This document shows, piece by piece, positions 49,301-60,118 of a stretch of DNA of 64,000 bases (position 1 is its first letter; each line of letters opens with the position of its first letter). The position numbers and the translations under genes are program-made. Origin of the DNA: Mesocentrotus franciscanus (Eukaryota; Echinodermata; Echinoidea; Camarodonta; Strongylocentrotidae); assembly GCA_037976565.1 (NCBI GenBank), contig CP137686.1, positions 248,001-312,000 of the forward strand. The letters are read 5' to 3'. Under the pieces are notes generated by a model. The model was given only the letters and a program-made list of their open reading frames with translations. It was not told the DNA's origin and did not search any database.

Positions 49301-52300
49301 CATAGAGCCCAGAGATTGAACCTGATGACAGTCTGCATGTACGTGTATGCCTTCCATGTAAAGAGCAGCTTGAAGCCATTCAAGTAGAAGACTACCAACG
49401 AGTGACAGATGAAGGGGGCATGATGCACATCTACCTACAGCAGCTAGTTGAGATCTATACAGAAATCATCAAGATCCAAGCAAAGATTGATTCAAGTATT
49501 CCTGATGTAAGGGTATACAAATAATACACAGCATGCAGTGAGGGCATAATTAGTAAGAATTACCCACAAAAGGTATGACCGGTCATAAGTATTTATGTAT
49601 GAACGGTCATTAGTAAAATTACGTGTTGGGCAAAATAAATGCCTGGTCACGTGTATGGTCTCAACCAATCATTTGATTAGGATCCGCTTCATCATCTTAT
49701 AAAGTGTTTTAATCACTGAACAAGTAAAGTCACACAGTCATAAGCCATATAGATGACAAAGACTGTTCTAGCAAAGACGTCACCCTGTTTATGGTTCTGA
49801 GGATTTGCTTATGGTGCCGGAGACAAAATCTCTTCCAGAATATTTACATGTAGGCTTTACCTGTATTTCTAAAGGCCATTTTGACTTTTCTTTTCAATAG
49901 TTGATAAGTTTAATCATTATTAAATCATTGTGTAAAATTCTGTGTTATGTCATTATTTCTGTGTAAGTGTTCCATACACATGTTTATTAAAAAGTGCTGA
50001 TACAAGTAATGTAAGAGCTCTTTGTAATTTATACTAAATCATTAGTTTCAGAAATTGATTGATGGTCTTGAGATTCAGGCAGGTGCACCATCCAGCCTTC
50101 CACCCAATAGAAACAACATGCAGCTACTTGCTAAACATCAGGTAAATATGACTATATATAATTATAGATTGATATTGTGTTGTTCCACCATGTACAGTAT
50201 ATACTCAAATATAACTGTTTTTGTTACTTTAATCAGAAGGCAGACTGCCCTACTATAATGGGTCGGAGGCAATAAAGGAATTCCTTTGAACCCATTTGCT
50301 ATACTCTGTTTAAAGAATGATCAATATCCATCAGTTCTTGCCAAAACACTTAAATGGGAAGTCCAACCTGATATTAAGTTGGCTTTAATAGAAGCAGAAA
50401 ATTGAAAGGAACATATCTTCAAAAAACCTCAAAAAACCATGAGTGCCCCCATTGCCTAATAAGGGCAGAAAGCCAGGAAATATAGGTTGAAATAAATTGT
50501 CTATTTATCTGTTGAACTGAGCAAGCAGATTTCATTTAATATGCTAAATACGGCACTATTTGTTATTACTATAACGATTACTATAACAATGGTTGCGGAT
50601 CGCCCTTTGATGAAAAGTCTTAATAATTTTTTTTTTTTTCCTTTTTAGGGAGATCTTTCTGATCATCTATCTCTATTTGTTATTACCATTGGTCGTTTGA
50701 AGAAGCTTGAACCACAGAGCAGGCTACAAGTCAAACTTGTCAAGAATCTAATGTCTGTGAGTATACCCATTAGTGATTACCGGTACTCCAATACACCCCT
50801 TCACGGTTAAGACTGCCATTTTGACTTGCGAGTAAACATTGCATCATCAATGTTTTCAGAGGCGCGTGTATTGATGCGTCACTGCACGGATTGCGCGCTC
50901 ACATCATATAGACACATGCGCTTTGCATGCTGCATAAAATAAAAGTTACTCGCAATACTTACTCGCAATTTAAAATGGCGCCCATGTCGGTGCATGCGTA
51001 CTCTTGTAACTGTGAAAGGGTGTATTATACCAACATTTATATTGTGCACCTATCCATCCCACAGGATGCTCAAGGAGCTAGAAAGTAGTCTGTACTATTA
51101 CCCTGGCTTTAGCCCAGCTGCCCTAAGGCACTCAAAGCATTCAAGGAATACATTTCTACCAGGTAGATAAACAATAAATATCAGATTGACTTGAGCTGTA
51201 AGGCTCTGTGAGGGCTGTGAACTGCCTTACTAAAACCCCTGTAGCTAAATAAACCATGTGGCATGTAAATCACATTATTTACTTGGGAGTGTAGTAATAA
51301 TGTTCTTTGCATCTGACTTCATTGACTTACATGTAGGTAGTCACTTGATATGTACTAGAAATTATTAAAAGGACCGTTGAGTTCTTGTTTAAGACCGCAA
51401 ATGCCTTCAAAGTGCATGGTTATTGCTCTAATTCTTATTTATGACATTTCTAGTGCCCTTTTAGGACCTAAAATTGCTATTAAGGTAATTTTAGACCCCA
51501 AAATGTGTGATATTTAGATTAAATCTGATCATTTGACCAAAACAAATTTCCATGTACTCTTGTGAATTTGGATGAATAAAAGAATTGAATTGAATTGAAT
51601 ACCAATTCAGCTCCACTTTTAAAAAAATACGGTGACCGCTAATTTAATAATAATAACAATACACGGGCCAGCTGGTTGTGCATATTATAATCAATACGAA
51701 AAAGCCAACAAAAAGCCAACATTGGCATTGGCTGGAATAAAACGTATAAGGCACTATCTTGTTTTTTCAACGGCTGCTTCAAAATTATATAATATTTGTG
51801 GTGCCCCACAAATATTAGAAATGTTAATATTTATTCTTTCAAATTTGACACTCAGTTTTTCATTATCTCACAAAAAAAAATTATTTTGTGTAGCGCCCTC
51901 TATACCAAAACTCAACTATCCCTTTAATCACATGATATAAGTCATTGTGATGTCTGAATCAAGAGAGTTATCTCATGTTTTTTCCTATCATTTTACCAAG
52001 ATGTTATGATCATACTTAAATATGCATGTACTTCACCATTTTTGATAGGGAATTGTAGGCTCTATTTAAATCAGTATTTGTACCATAAATACCCTATAAC
52101 TCCTAAATTGGCAGTGTAATAAATCATGAAAATCGTGTTTTCTGTGGTTCTTGACATTCATGAACATCTTCTAACTGATAGTCTGTAGCGTAATTAGCTG
52201 TCAATTCCTGAACATTCATGAATTGTATTTACTTTTGGTCTGATAATGTTTTTCTAATATCATCACTCAATTTCTCTTTCTATCCCCCAATATCCACACC

Positions 52301-55300
52301 AACCAAGAGTAAATTCAGCTATTACAATGAGATTAGCAGTTTGCTTTGGCAACTAAAGAGGCATTGCACAGAAATAACAAAGCAGAAAGCCAATTAATTA
52401 TTCATATGCTGCTAATTCTTATTCACACTTATATCTTTTTATTTTACTAGTTTTTCACTTCTTATTTTTTTATTTTAGCAAGAAATTTATATTTTGTTCT
52501 TTTCAGTTATTTAGTTCTCTAATATTATTCCTTTAACACATTTCATTTTCTTATGTTTTTCATGTATAAATGCCTGTTTCATGATTTTGTTTTGCATTGC
52601 TTTATTGCTTTGGCTCTATCAGTGTAAATTCAGCTTCTGTCAAGAGACAAGCAATCTTTATAAACAGCTAAGGAGACAACTTGGTGAGATAACTCCTCCA
52701 GAGGTTCTACAAGAAATACAGACCATAGTAGATGCCAAGGTAAGCCAAGTCAAATCATCATATGAAGTTAGCTTATTCTAGCACATTAAAGTCTATGGGT
52801 GGTATTCTCATAAGTTAAGCGGGACTAAGTCCAGACTAAACAAGAATTTTAGTTCACACTTCTATGGAATGCTAGGTTTCATCTTCCTCCTTCAATATTC
52901 ATGACAAAGATAATCTACCAAAGACTTTATTGAAATTCAATTCATACTCATATTATCTTTTTCTTCCCATTTCATTGCAAAATTATTTTTTTTGACACTT
53001 TTCATTGCAGGATTTAAATAATCTGTACAGGGTAAATGAGTTGGCAGCAGGCACTCCATAAAAGTGTGGACTAAGTTAAGCCAGGCTTAACTTAGTACGC
53101 GCTATCGGAATACCACCCTATTTCATTATTTTGTTGTTCGATCAATTTAGTTTAGATTGATTCATTCTGATATATTTGAATCTTATTATTTTGTTTGCAA
53201 ATTAGCTGAGACAATTTGATTGAATTCATTCAAATTACAACTTATGATATACTGAATTTTTATCTGAATGTTGTTAAAGGCATTGTTTACCAATGCCAAA
53301 TCTGAGATGCATGGCCCTACATGTTTAATATCAGCATCTGTGATATGGTGTAATATTGAAGCCCTACAAAAATTGCGCTTCAAAATGATCTTGAAGTGCC
53401 TCAAAAAATTAAAATCTTTGAGTGACTGGTTTTATCATACACTCATTTTCCTCAATAGACTGTAATGTTATAAAAACAGTTTGGAAATTTCAAATTCCAA
53501 TCATAAATATCTTGATAATCAGACGGGTGATCGGCTTGTAAACATCACGGGATTCCTGACTGACCTACAGGTTTATAATTATGATTGCAGCATGAGCTAA
53601 ATCAAGGATTTTGTTGAGAATCTGAGACAAATATACCCAATCCCTTTAACAAGTAATTGGGCAATCTACACGTAACTCTGTTGATGTGAAATTAATGAAC
53701 AACAACTTTCACATGCCTTTCCCTTTTTTTACTCTTAGGCCATCAATTCAGCTTGTTTATCCCTCAATCAACTGGCATTTGAATGTCTTCATCTCTGTCT
53801 CAAACATGATCTAGATCAATCCTTACCACTCAACATCAAACAAACAGCAGAGGTACGTACACCAGCCTCTATGTATTAAATCTGAATCCCTCAATCAGCT
53901 AGCATTTGAATGTCTTCATCTCTGTCTCAAACATGATCTACATCAATCCTTACCACTCAGCATCAAACAAACAGCAGAGGTACGTACACCAGCCTCTATG
54001 TATTAAATCTGAATCCCTCAATCAGCTAGCATTTGAATGTCTTCATCTCTGTCTCAAACATGATCTAGATCAATCCTTACCACTCAACATCGAACAAACG
54101 GCAGAGGTACGTACACCTCTATGTTAAATCTGAATCCCCCCTTACTGCTTCTAACCTCATGCTAATGCACAGTGGTGATAAAAATCAAAGGGGATGTAAT
54201 AAATCAAGCCGAGGTTTTCAGTTTATTTTTTTGTACAACTATGAAGGAAGAAACAAACCCTTGAAAAAATCGTCCGTTAAATATCAGTTCGATGATTTTT
54301 CTGTCAAATTACATAATAGTTCACATGCTTGATTATGAATATCTCATAGAGGTATATTTTCCTGAAGGAATAAATAATAATGAATTTGTGTTAGGAACAT
54401 TTTTGTTGGTAAATGAAATTTGATCTTTCTGGTGAGATAGGTCTCAAATGCAAAATGTTTACTATTTTAGAGATAGAAGGGTTTCTTACACATTTTTTCA
54501 CAAAATTATTTGTCGCAGTCAGGTGAAAAAGCATATCTTGGGATACTTATCAGTTTTACTAAATAACGCTTGGCCATAATTCAGCAACTGGACATTTCTT
54601 GAAAAAATCATATAGATGCGCCCTTTTGCCGAATTACGGCAGAGCATTAATTGGACAAAGTAATACGCATCTCCAGATACAGCCTTTTGCCTGACTGCAA
54701 CAAATGCTTTTTGTGAAAAAAGAAATACATTGTTTTCCAATTATTTATTAGTTCATGGGAGAAAACGGTTGAGTTCTGGAAAGTTTGTTAATGATATTAA
54801 GTAAGGTGTTCTTTAGGAGATTTTTGAGCGGGAAATTGTGAATAGATAGTTAGATCCATTTGAAATACAAGTGGTGTCTGTTTAACAAACTAATGGGCTC
54901 TCTTACTAAAGCGGTGTTACTTTGCCGTATCTTTACTTACACCACATATAATAGTTACAACCAGGAGTAAACGGCTTTGACATTAGTTTGAGAAAGTAAG
55001 TGATTATTTTTTCTGAAGAATGATGTGGAAATGCAAAAATCATGATAGTTAAAGTGACTCGGTTACATTGTTGATGGTTGATGAAAAAACTGCGTAATTT
55101 GTGTATGAAATGTTACTTATTATATTCCTTCTACTGTACTTACCCTCTAGCATGCAAAAAATCCTGAAAAAATTCTCAAACCACAAAGATATTTATGGTT
55201 TTCTTTGAAGGTGTCACTGTGCGACACCCTCTAACAGTAAATTCTCCCAACCATTTTTTAATTTTCCCAACCGTTTTTCCATGAAAATAAGACATAAAAC

Positions 55301-55821
55301 AGGCTTTTAAAAATATTTCAACACTTCAATGTCTGGAATGGTATGTAGAGCCAATTCATTGCTTTGTGACGATTTACATTCACTTAAAATGTAATTAAAT
55401 TGTAATAATATAGTTGGAGAATTAAGGAATCGATCAGATCAGTTTTTTCCCAATTTTGATCAATAATAATGGTCCGTTTTCACTCAAACTTTCAGATCAT
55501 TTTTAATTGTACATCTAGCATTGAAGTCACTACCTTAGCATTAATTTCTCTCATCTGAACAATGTTACCAAGTCTCTTTAAATGAGGATACAGTGTGAAT
55601 GAGCTTTATTGAACTAGTAGTATTTTTGTCGTTTCATAGATATGCGAATCAGACTTGAAGAAGAAGATGGAAGCATCAGGAGAGAATTGGGAGGAACATA
55701 AACATCAGATCAGTGCTTTTATCAAGATACAGATCAAGGTATTAAAACAGTTTATTTATTTGTATGGAATGATTCTTTAGGCATGCTCTTACTCGCTATA
55801 ACTCATGAATTTCAGTTAACA

Positions 55822-55853
<32 letters not shown>

Positions 55854-57119
55854 TTCTCTGTTTTCTCTCTCTCTCTCTCTGTTTTCTCACATAGTACTTG
55901 ACTCGGTCCTTATTATTATAGAGTCATTTTATCTAAAGGTAATACAAAGTTTTGGTATGGGGTCATGAATTTGGTTCAAATGAACATATTGGAAGCATAT
56001 GCGATTTTACAATATTCAATTGTTGTCGCGGTTGAAATCGAGTCTAAAGTGATAAAATTGTAAATAATAAACTCTTTGGCCCGAATTCACAAAGGAGGTT
56101 TGTAGACAAACCTAGGTTTATGTGCGTCAAGTTTCGATGCGTCAAGTTTCGATGCGTTTCAGACCAAGGTTCAGACAAACCTTGGCCTGAAACGCGTCAA
56201 AACCTGGGTTTGTCTACAAACCTCCTTTGTGAATTCGGGCCAGAATGTTGTATAGCTCCCTCTCAAGACTGATATTACTTTAGTTTTAAAAACAAATGTT
56301 TCTTGACTACAATCGACCGATTTGCTATTCCCGTTTGGAAATTATATATATAATTATATATCAGAACTGCATATTCTGAGATTTTCCTGGTCGCAGCTAC
56401 CATGGAATGGCCTTATGCTCTATTTGAAATATTTGAAATTTACTGGGAGCACCGATAAATTTTGATTACTCCGGTATTCAATTTCTCGAAAGCAGAAGTG
56501 TTTTAGGGGCTAAACTTTCTAGTGCTTATACATTTACAGGGGCATCCAAATATATCAAAATTTTAAAGAATTAATATCCATCCAACTTTCAAAACTTTGC
56601 ATTACCTTTAAGATTGATAAACCTCTTTATCGGCTTTTCACCACATTTTATGTTGATATGTTTATCTCCAAAAGGTATCTTTATTTTATATAATCCTTTA
56701 ATCATGTTCCTTTTCCAACCAGTTAAATTTTTAATGTACGTACCTGCTACATGTACTTACTATACAATGCCTCATTAAGAATGGATTATAATTGGCTTTA
56801 ATCTGCTGACATTTCTCTCTTTTAATACCTCATTCATGTATATTGTTATATCTACCTGCAGGGGGATGAAGAAAATAATATCAAGCCCCGCCTTTATATC
56901 CGTCCCTCTCGTCGTAGAACAAAGAGAGATGGTGTGCATTATGTCGAGGGGTTCATCAATCAGAGAACATCAGAAGTGCTAGAGAAGATTCTTGGTCAGT
57001 TGGTGAGCAGAACGGCTGATCGTAGCTTTAAATGTACAAAGTCCTCCCTGGAGGAGCTCAGAGATAGTTTTATGGAAGAGAAGGAGGATGACAAGATGAA
57101 TGGTTGGACACTTCTGTAG
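43349..57119 (+). CDS. Double-FYVE zinc finger protein, Vac1/Pep7-rabenosyn-like, 13 coding exons
   Basis: Exons: 43349-43589, 44265-44367, 45175-45265, 46417-46535, 48027-48237, 48512-48703, 49306-49506, 50052-50141, 50649-50756, 52623-52739, 53739-53852, 55640-55738, 56862-57119. All introns are GT-AG, and phases agree throughout, giving 647 residues without a break. FYVE 1 (residues 87-150) has W87, C93-x2-C96, KHHC(113)RKC(116)G, C121-x2-C124 and C147-x2-C150. FYVE 2 (261-337) has C261-x2-C264, NC(277)RIC(280)G, C285 and RVC(334)-x2-C337, with one cysteine of the third pair missing and HHC reduced to NC. A helical C-terminal half follows. FYVE domains bind PI3P on early endosomes; two in tandem recall yeast Vac1/Pep7, which links Rab5/Vps21 and Vps45. 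The first exon starts at an acceptor (TCCACAG, 43341), so a 5' UTR exon lies upstream. Family identity is inferred from architecture. Confidence 0.85.
43631..43804. mobile_element. MITE, CAGTCAAACCTG ends (intron 1)
   Basis: ACAGTCAAACCTG...CAGGTTTGACTG inverted ends enclose internal GACCACCTGTCT(A/G) repeats. This word family is widespread in animal genomes. It lies 41 bases past the exon 1 donor. Confidence 0.75.
44476..44865 (+). mobile_element. ~390 bp interspersed repeat (intron 2), plus copy
   Basis: It begins CTTTAAAGTGACTCGGTAAC and ends CAATG-like TTAAACGATGCCTTAAAG. An inverted copy lies at 53274-53650, and related ends bound 55049-55582. Internal landmarks: GGGCTTCAATATTACACCAT and CAGTCACTCAAAGATTTT. 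Confidence 0.88.
44990..45136. mobile_element. 147 bp MITE, GGGCCCCATTTCACAAA ends (intron 2)
   Basis: GGGCCCCATTTCACAAAACT at the left and TTTGTGAAACGGGTCCC at the right pair as inverted repeats, with GTCA(T)CAGTGACAAA inside. It ends 38 bases before exon 3. Confidence 0.85.
45387..45720. mobile_element. 334 bp MITE with nested 54 bp palindrome (intron 3)
   Basis: The outer ends GGGGGTCTTTCACAAAGACTAAGATC and its inverse GATCTTAGTCTTTGTGAAAC...CCCC enclose AAGTTGGACTT blocks. At 45506-45559 lies a near-perfect palindrome, GGCC(A/C)GAATTCACAAA(A/G)GAGGTTTG about a GTCGAC centre, which is the end sequence of the element at 56078-56241. Confidence 0.85.
47260..47530 (-). mobile_element. RTE-like LINE C-terminal fragment (intron 4)
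   Basis: The minus strand reads KTKRRPITTWRGTIDSDLKD followed by about 25 residues, resembling the GRP-x-TWRR-x(6)-DLK terminus of RTE-group and related ORF2 proteins. It is short and broken, so assignment is tentative. Confidence 0.45.
47600..47812. mobile_element. DNA-transposon end related to 35205-36182 (intron 4)
   Basis: CATCTCCGTAGTTGGCAGAT ... GTTTTGAGAAACGGGCCCCTG matches the right end of the 35-36 kb element. The left end was not delimited. Confidence 0.5.
48974..49107. mobile_element. 134 bp MITE, GGGTCCCGTTGCACAAAACTT ends (intron 6)
   Basis: The left end and the right end AAGTTTTATGCAACAGGCCC are inverted repeats. GATGGTA(T)C...ACCATGGTAA inside extends the pairing. Confidence 0.82.
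50790..51026. mobile_element. 237 bp MITE, AATACACCC ends (intron 9)
   Basis: AATACACCCCTTCACGGTTA and TAACTGTGAAAGGGTGTATT are inverted ends, with TTACTCGCAA/TTGCGAGTAA and AAAATGGC/GCCATTTT pairs inside. Confidence 0.85.
51030..52560. other. Intron 9, no further gene seen
   Basis: A+T-rich intron. A GAATTGAATTGAATTGAATA tail at about 51583-51602 marks the 3' end of a short LINE or SINE remnant on the plus strand. Confidence 0.55.
52798..53118. mobile_element. 321 bp MITE, GGGTGGTATTC ends (intron 10)
   Basis: GGGTGGTATTCTCATAAGTTAAG and CTTAACTTAG...GGAATACCACCC are inverted ends. The flanks read CTAT and TATT, compatible with a TAT target duplication. Confidence 0.85.
53274..53650 (-). 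mobile_element. ~380 bp interspersed repeat (intron 10), inverted copy
   Basis: Reverse complement of 44476-44865 with moderate divergence. TTAAAGGCATTGTTTACC opens it and CCCTTTAAC closes it. Confidence 0.88.
53758..54140 (+). repeat. 127 bp tandem triplication of exon 11 and its donor
   Basis: The GTACGT donor after AAACAGCAGAG occurs at 53853, 53980 and 54107 (period 127). Copies 2 and 3 keep an open frame equal to the exon, from CAACTGGCATTTGAATG to GCAGAG, but have lost the original acceptor. CCCTCAATCAG|CTAGC could serve instead and would preserve phase 0, giving 81-base alternative exons. Confidence 0.93.
55049..55582. mobile_element. ~530 bp element, TTAAAGTGACTCGGTTACATTG ends (intron 11)
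   Basis: The left end and the right end CAATGTTACCAAGTCTCTTTAA are inverted repeats of the family at 44476 and 53274. The interior differs. Confidence 0.8.
55822..55882. repeat. (CT)n microsatellite (intron 12)
   Basis: Interrupted CT tract of about 60 bases, 85 bases beyond the exon 12 donor. Confidence 0.95.
56078..56241. mobile_element. 164 bp palindromic MITE, GGCCCGAATTCACAAAGGAGG ends (intron 12)
   Basis: GGCCCGAATTCACAAAGGAG and its inverse close a hairpin with repeated AAACC(T/C)(A/G)GGTTT and GCGTCAA(G/A) words inside. The same end sequence forms the palindrome at 45506-45559. Confidence 0.9.
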
Positions 57120-58420
57120 TAATCTGGATGGGATTGTTGGCTGGAATATTAGGAGAATGAGCCTAAGACAAGTATTAGGTTTTTGTTTTACAAGGCAATC
57201 ATATCAATTGATAATATTTTTTGTTACAATTCATTTCTGAATGTGTATACCGTTAGGCTAAGCTCCACTTACTCACTGGACACTGTACTTACTCACTGGA
57301 CACATACACATAAATGCTATTTTACGTACATGTATCGGGCTGCATTTCATGTCAAGCATGAAACACACATGTACAGTAAATTTATTTGATCAACTCAAAA
57401 TATCTCTTTATGCGCATGCACATTAAACATGATACACAATGTAATTAATAATTTGGTTGTACTTAATGTAATTTAAACTTTAGATTCTAATCATGTACCT
57501 TTGCAGTAATGCAGAAAGTTGTAGGGCAAAGTGCTGTGACCGTGTACACGCACGAACCACCACTACACATGTAGAAAATGCACTACACGGATAAAGGAGA
57601 AAGAACAAAAATTACTTGTTTTCAAGCATTATAAATTATTTCACAAAAATATCCGCATGCACATTAAACTTGATACGCAATGTACTTAATTTGGTTGTAC
57701 TTAATGTTATTTAAACTTGAGATTCTAATCATATGCCATTCCAGATTTTGACTAATGGCAGTGGATTGGAGAGTTGTAGGGCTGCAACCTATAAGGCATT
57801 ATAGCTGTAGTGAAACCAATACATAATCTGTGTAATATGGGATTCTGGTTAAAGAAGAATTGGAAGAGACAGAAAATAATAAATGCATGTTTGTGCATTA
57901 TACAGTTGAAAGATCACAAATAATTTAAGGTCTTTCTTCTTTAAGTGTAACTAATACATTGTTATATCAAGGAAGTTGCTTTTGTATGTCAATATGTATG
58001 TAAGAAAATAATGATATGACAGCTAGATCATAGTATGAGATGTATGAAGGTTACAGGGTAATAGTGAATATTGTCTCATGGTATGAAATACAAGAGAACA
58101 CAAACACCATGTTCCTCTGCATGTATTGTCACCAATTTAGCGTTTGTATGATATCGGGATATTCCAACCTCTAGTCCTCACTGCCCGAGCAGTCAATTAG
58201 AAAGAAGAACTGAAGGAGGGCCAAAATATATGGCTGGGCATGTGATCAAACACTCACTCTAGCTATCACTCATGTCTGCAACAACATTCAATCAGTCAAA
58301 CCCTCGATCGCATCGTCTCATTCATTTACTCAGCTAAACTACCATCAGTCTCAGTAACTTATAATTAATCATTTACTGAATAATTGAGCAGCAAACAGAA
58401 TACATACCATTCACAATGTC
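57120..58420 (+). other. 3' UTR and downstream region of the FYVE gene
   Basis: Follows the stop codon with no further coding frame. AATAAA-type words occur (for example near 57878). A sentence-like duplication, TACTTAATGT(A/T)ATTTAAACTT(T/G)AGATTCTAATCAT, is at 57460-57500 and 57698-57735. The cleavage site cannot be fixed from sequence alone. Confidence 0.45.
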
Positions 58421-58429
58421 TCTTTAATG

Positions 58430-58695
58430 TGGTCTAACAGATATCTTAATCTTAATCCATATTGACTCTTTCACCTTTCTTGACCAGAAGCTTTCAAGGT
58501 CAATAATGAGGGCATCATCCCATCAAATATTACATGTATGTCCTGTGTTGAGGGCGTGTTCACCTAAAGCTGAATGGGATGGGTTATTCAATCTGAGGGC
58601 TCTTTTGTGTTCTTTTAATAGCTCATTAAGATTTCTGCCAGTTTCCCCAACATAAGAATTGTTACAATCTGTGCAAGTAATCTTGTACACAATGC
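58430..58695 (-). mobile_element. Penelope-like element GIY-YIG endonuclease fragment
   Basis: The minus strand encodes GIVYKITCTDCNNSYVGETG followed by RNLNELLKEHKRAL and SALGEHALNTGH, then, past one stop, WDDALIIDLESFWSRKVKES. This is the GIY-YIG nuclease that follows the RT in Penelope-like elements: GIVYK and SYVGET as the GIY and YIG strands, with the CxxC typical of the family and the R and EH positions after it. Only about 80 residues remain. The 5' side joins LINE RT sequence at about 58700. Confidence 0.85.
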
Positions 58696-58699
58696 CTGT

Positions 58700-59055
58700 C
58701 TTTTCCTCTCTTGGAATTCAAAACATTCAGGCGCTTCTTACATCTTGAAAATACGTTTTCTATATGACTATTCCAAGAGTGATGGGAATCGAAATTTAAA
58801 CCTAGGAACTTGAACTCGTTAACCACTTCAATTTCTTTACCTTGAATAAAAAGTGTTGGTTTGGTGCAAGGGCGATTTGAGAAAACTATGACTTTAGTTT
58901 TTCTAGAAGATATATTGGCTCCCCATGTGTTGCACCAAACGGTCAAGTTATTAAGATCCAGTTGTATTTGCTTAGTTATGAAGTTCAAGCTCATCTGCGA
59001 ATTGAGATAACTTTGAATGGCGTATCGATAGGGGAAGGTCATGCACAAAAACATT
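58700..59055 (-). mobile_element. LINE-B RT fragment with deletion at the catalytic motif
   Basis: Homologous to LINE-B at 37.6 kb, and carrying the next part of the RT: LDLNNLTVWCNTWGANISSR, FKFLGLNFDSHHSWNSHIEN and SRCKKRLNVLNSKRG. Compared with 37611-37660, 25 bases are missing at about 58992, removing most of the ADDVAIWKQGK stretch. Both ends are sharp junctions with unrelated sequence. Confidence 0.85.
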
Positions 59056-59119
59056 GAGGGGTTGGGGCAACTGTGGGGGAAGGGGATTCATAAATAAAAC
59101 AATTCTTTTGTGAGTAATT
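59056..59119 (-). other. Displaced fragment of histone H2A 3' spacer
   Basis: These 64 bases match 2201-2266, just beyond the H2A hairpin, with three or four differences: GGTTGGGGCAACTGTGGGGG, GGATTCATAAATAAAACAAT and TCTTT(T/C)GTGAGTAATT. The match stops at the base next to the hairpin's ACCA, that is at the predicted pre-mRNA cleavage point. It lies between two LINE fragments. Confidence 0.92.
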
Positions 59120-59235
59120 AGATGATACAACCTTCTCTCTTGTTTTTTGGTAGTTTTTATTTTTTATTTTAAATAATTATATTTTTTGTTTAAAGATAAA
59201 ATAGTATCATGCCAGGTTACCGAGTCCTGTCGGTT

Positions 59236-60068
59236 CTAAATTGGCACAGTCCTGACAAACCTGCTCATGTTTTGTACGAAGGTTTCCCCCAAAAACAAGT
59301 TTCCTATGTCTCTCGGGTGCAGCACATGAATGACGCCTTGGGATTTCAATTCGGATAAAAGTTTGTCATCCGTGACGTCGAGTGGGATCCCCACTATTGC
59401 CCCCTTTATTTTGGGGAAGGGGACCCACTCCGACGTCTTTGTTTGGATGGACGCCAATTCACTAACATTCCGTAGAGAATTAGCTTGTTTGGTATTAGTA
59501 CATTCAACTAGTAGGCTTCTTCCCTTCTTGGTTATACTTTTTGGCTTTCCAATTGCGTTGTGTAGTTCACGGGTAACATTAATCGGGTTTGCCTTTGTTA
59601 GTGATTTTGCGATGTCGATAGGGGTAATTAGTATTAGAAACTTCTGAACTGCTTCTTCTTGGGTAAAGGTACTATTGAGTCTAGGTCTTTTTTTTTAGTA
59701 GCCTACATGTGATTTGGATGGTTCCCTTTAGTTTCTTTACATTCTTAACTTCTCCTATTAATGTCTTCAACTATTTTAACTGGATTTAGATGGCATATAT
59801 TTTTTCCCTCTTCTGTCGCTTTGACAGTTACCATGTAGTTAACATCTAGTTGTTGTTTTTTATTTTGGTTTTGGGCCTTTGCTCTATCCTCTAGTGGACT
59901 GCTTCCGGCTGTTCGCCATTTTTTGGGCTTTCTAGCTACTTCATTCCAACCCTCTGTATTATCATTGTATTCTCCCTCTTCTCCCGAATAAAAACCCTGA
60001 CCCTCGTTAATTGCCGCCTGGTCGTAGGCCTCTTCCCCGGAAGAATAGGGGTCTTCCATAGTATTCAT
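59236..60068 (-). mobile_element. LINE ORF1 fragments, LINE-A-like, chimeric or frame-shifted
   Basis: From 60068: MNTMEDPYSSGEEAYDQAA, KPKKWRTAGSSP and DVNYMVTVKATEEGKN; then from 59650 NPINVTRELHNAIGKPKSIT, LASIQTKTSEWVPF and GAIVGIPLDVTDDKLLSELK, closely like LINE-A ORF1 at 25460-25740. Zinc knuckles are missing, because the sequence diverges after SQGVIHV (59330). Confidence 0.82.
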
Positions 60069-60118
60069 TCAATAAGCCCGTAAGACTTGTTATACTTAAT
60101 CTACATGTAATAGGTACA

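Noticed and set aside
52634..52739. Alternative start of exon 10 at AAATTCAG|CTTCTG
   Set aside because: It would put the exon out of phase with exon 9 and meet a stop; the acceptor at CTCTATCAG (exon from 52623) keeps phase 0.
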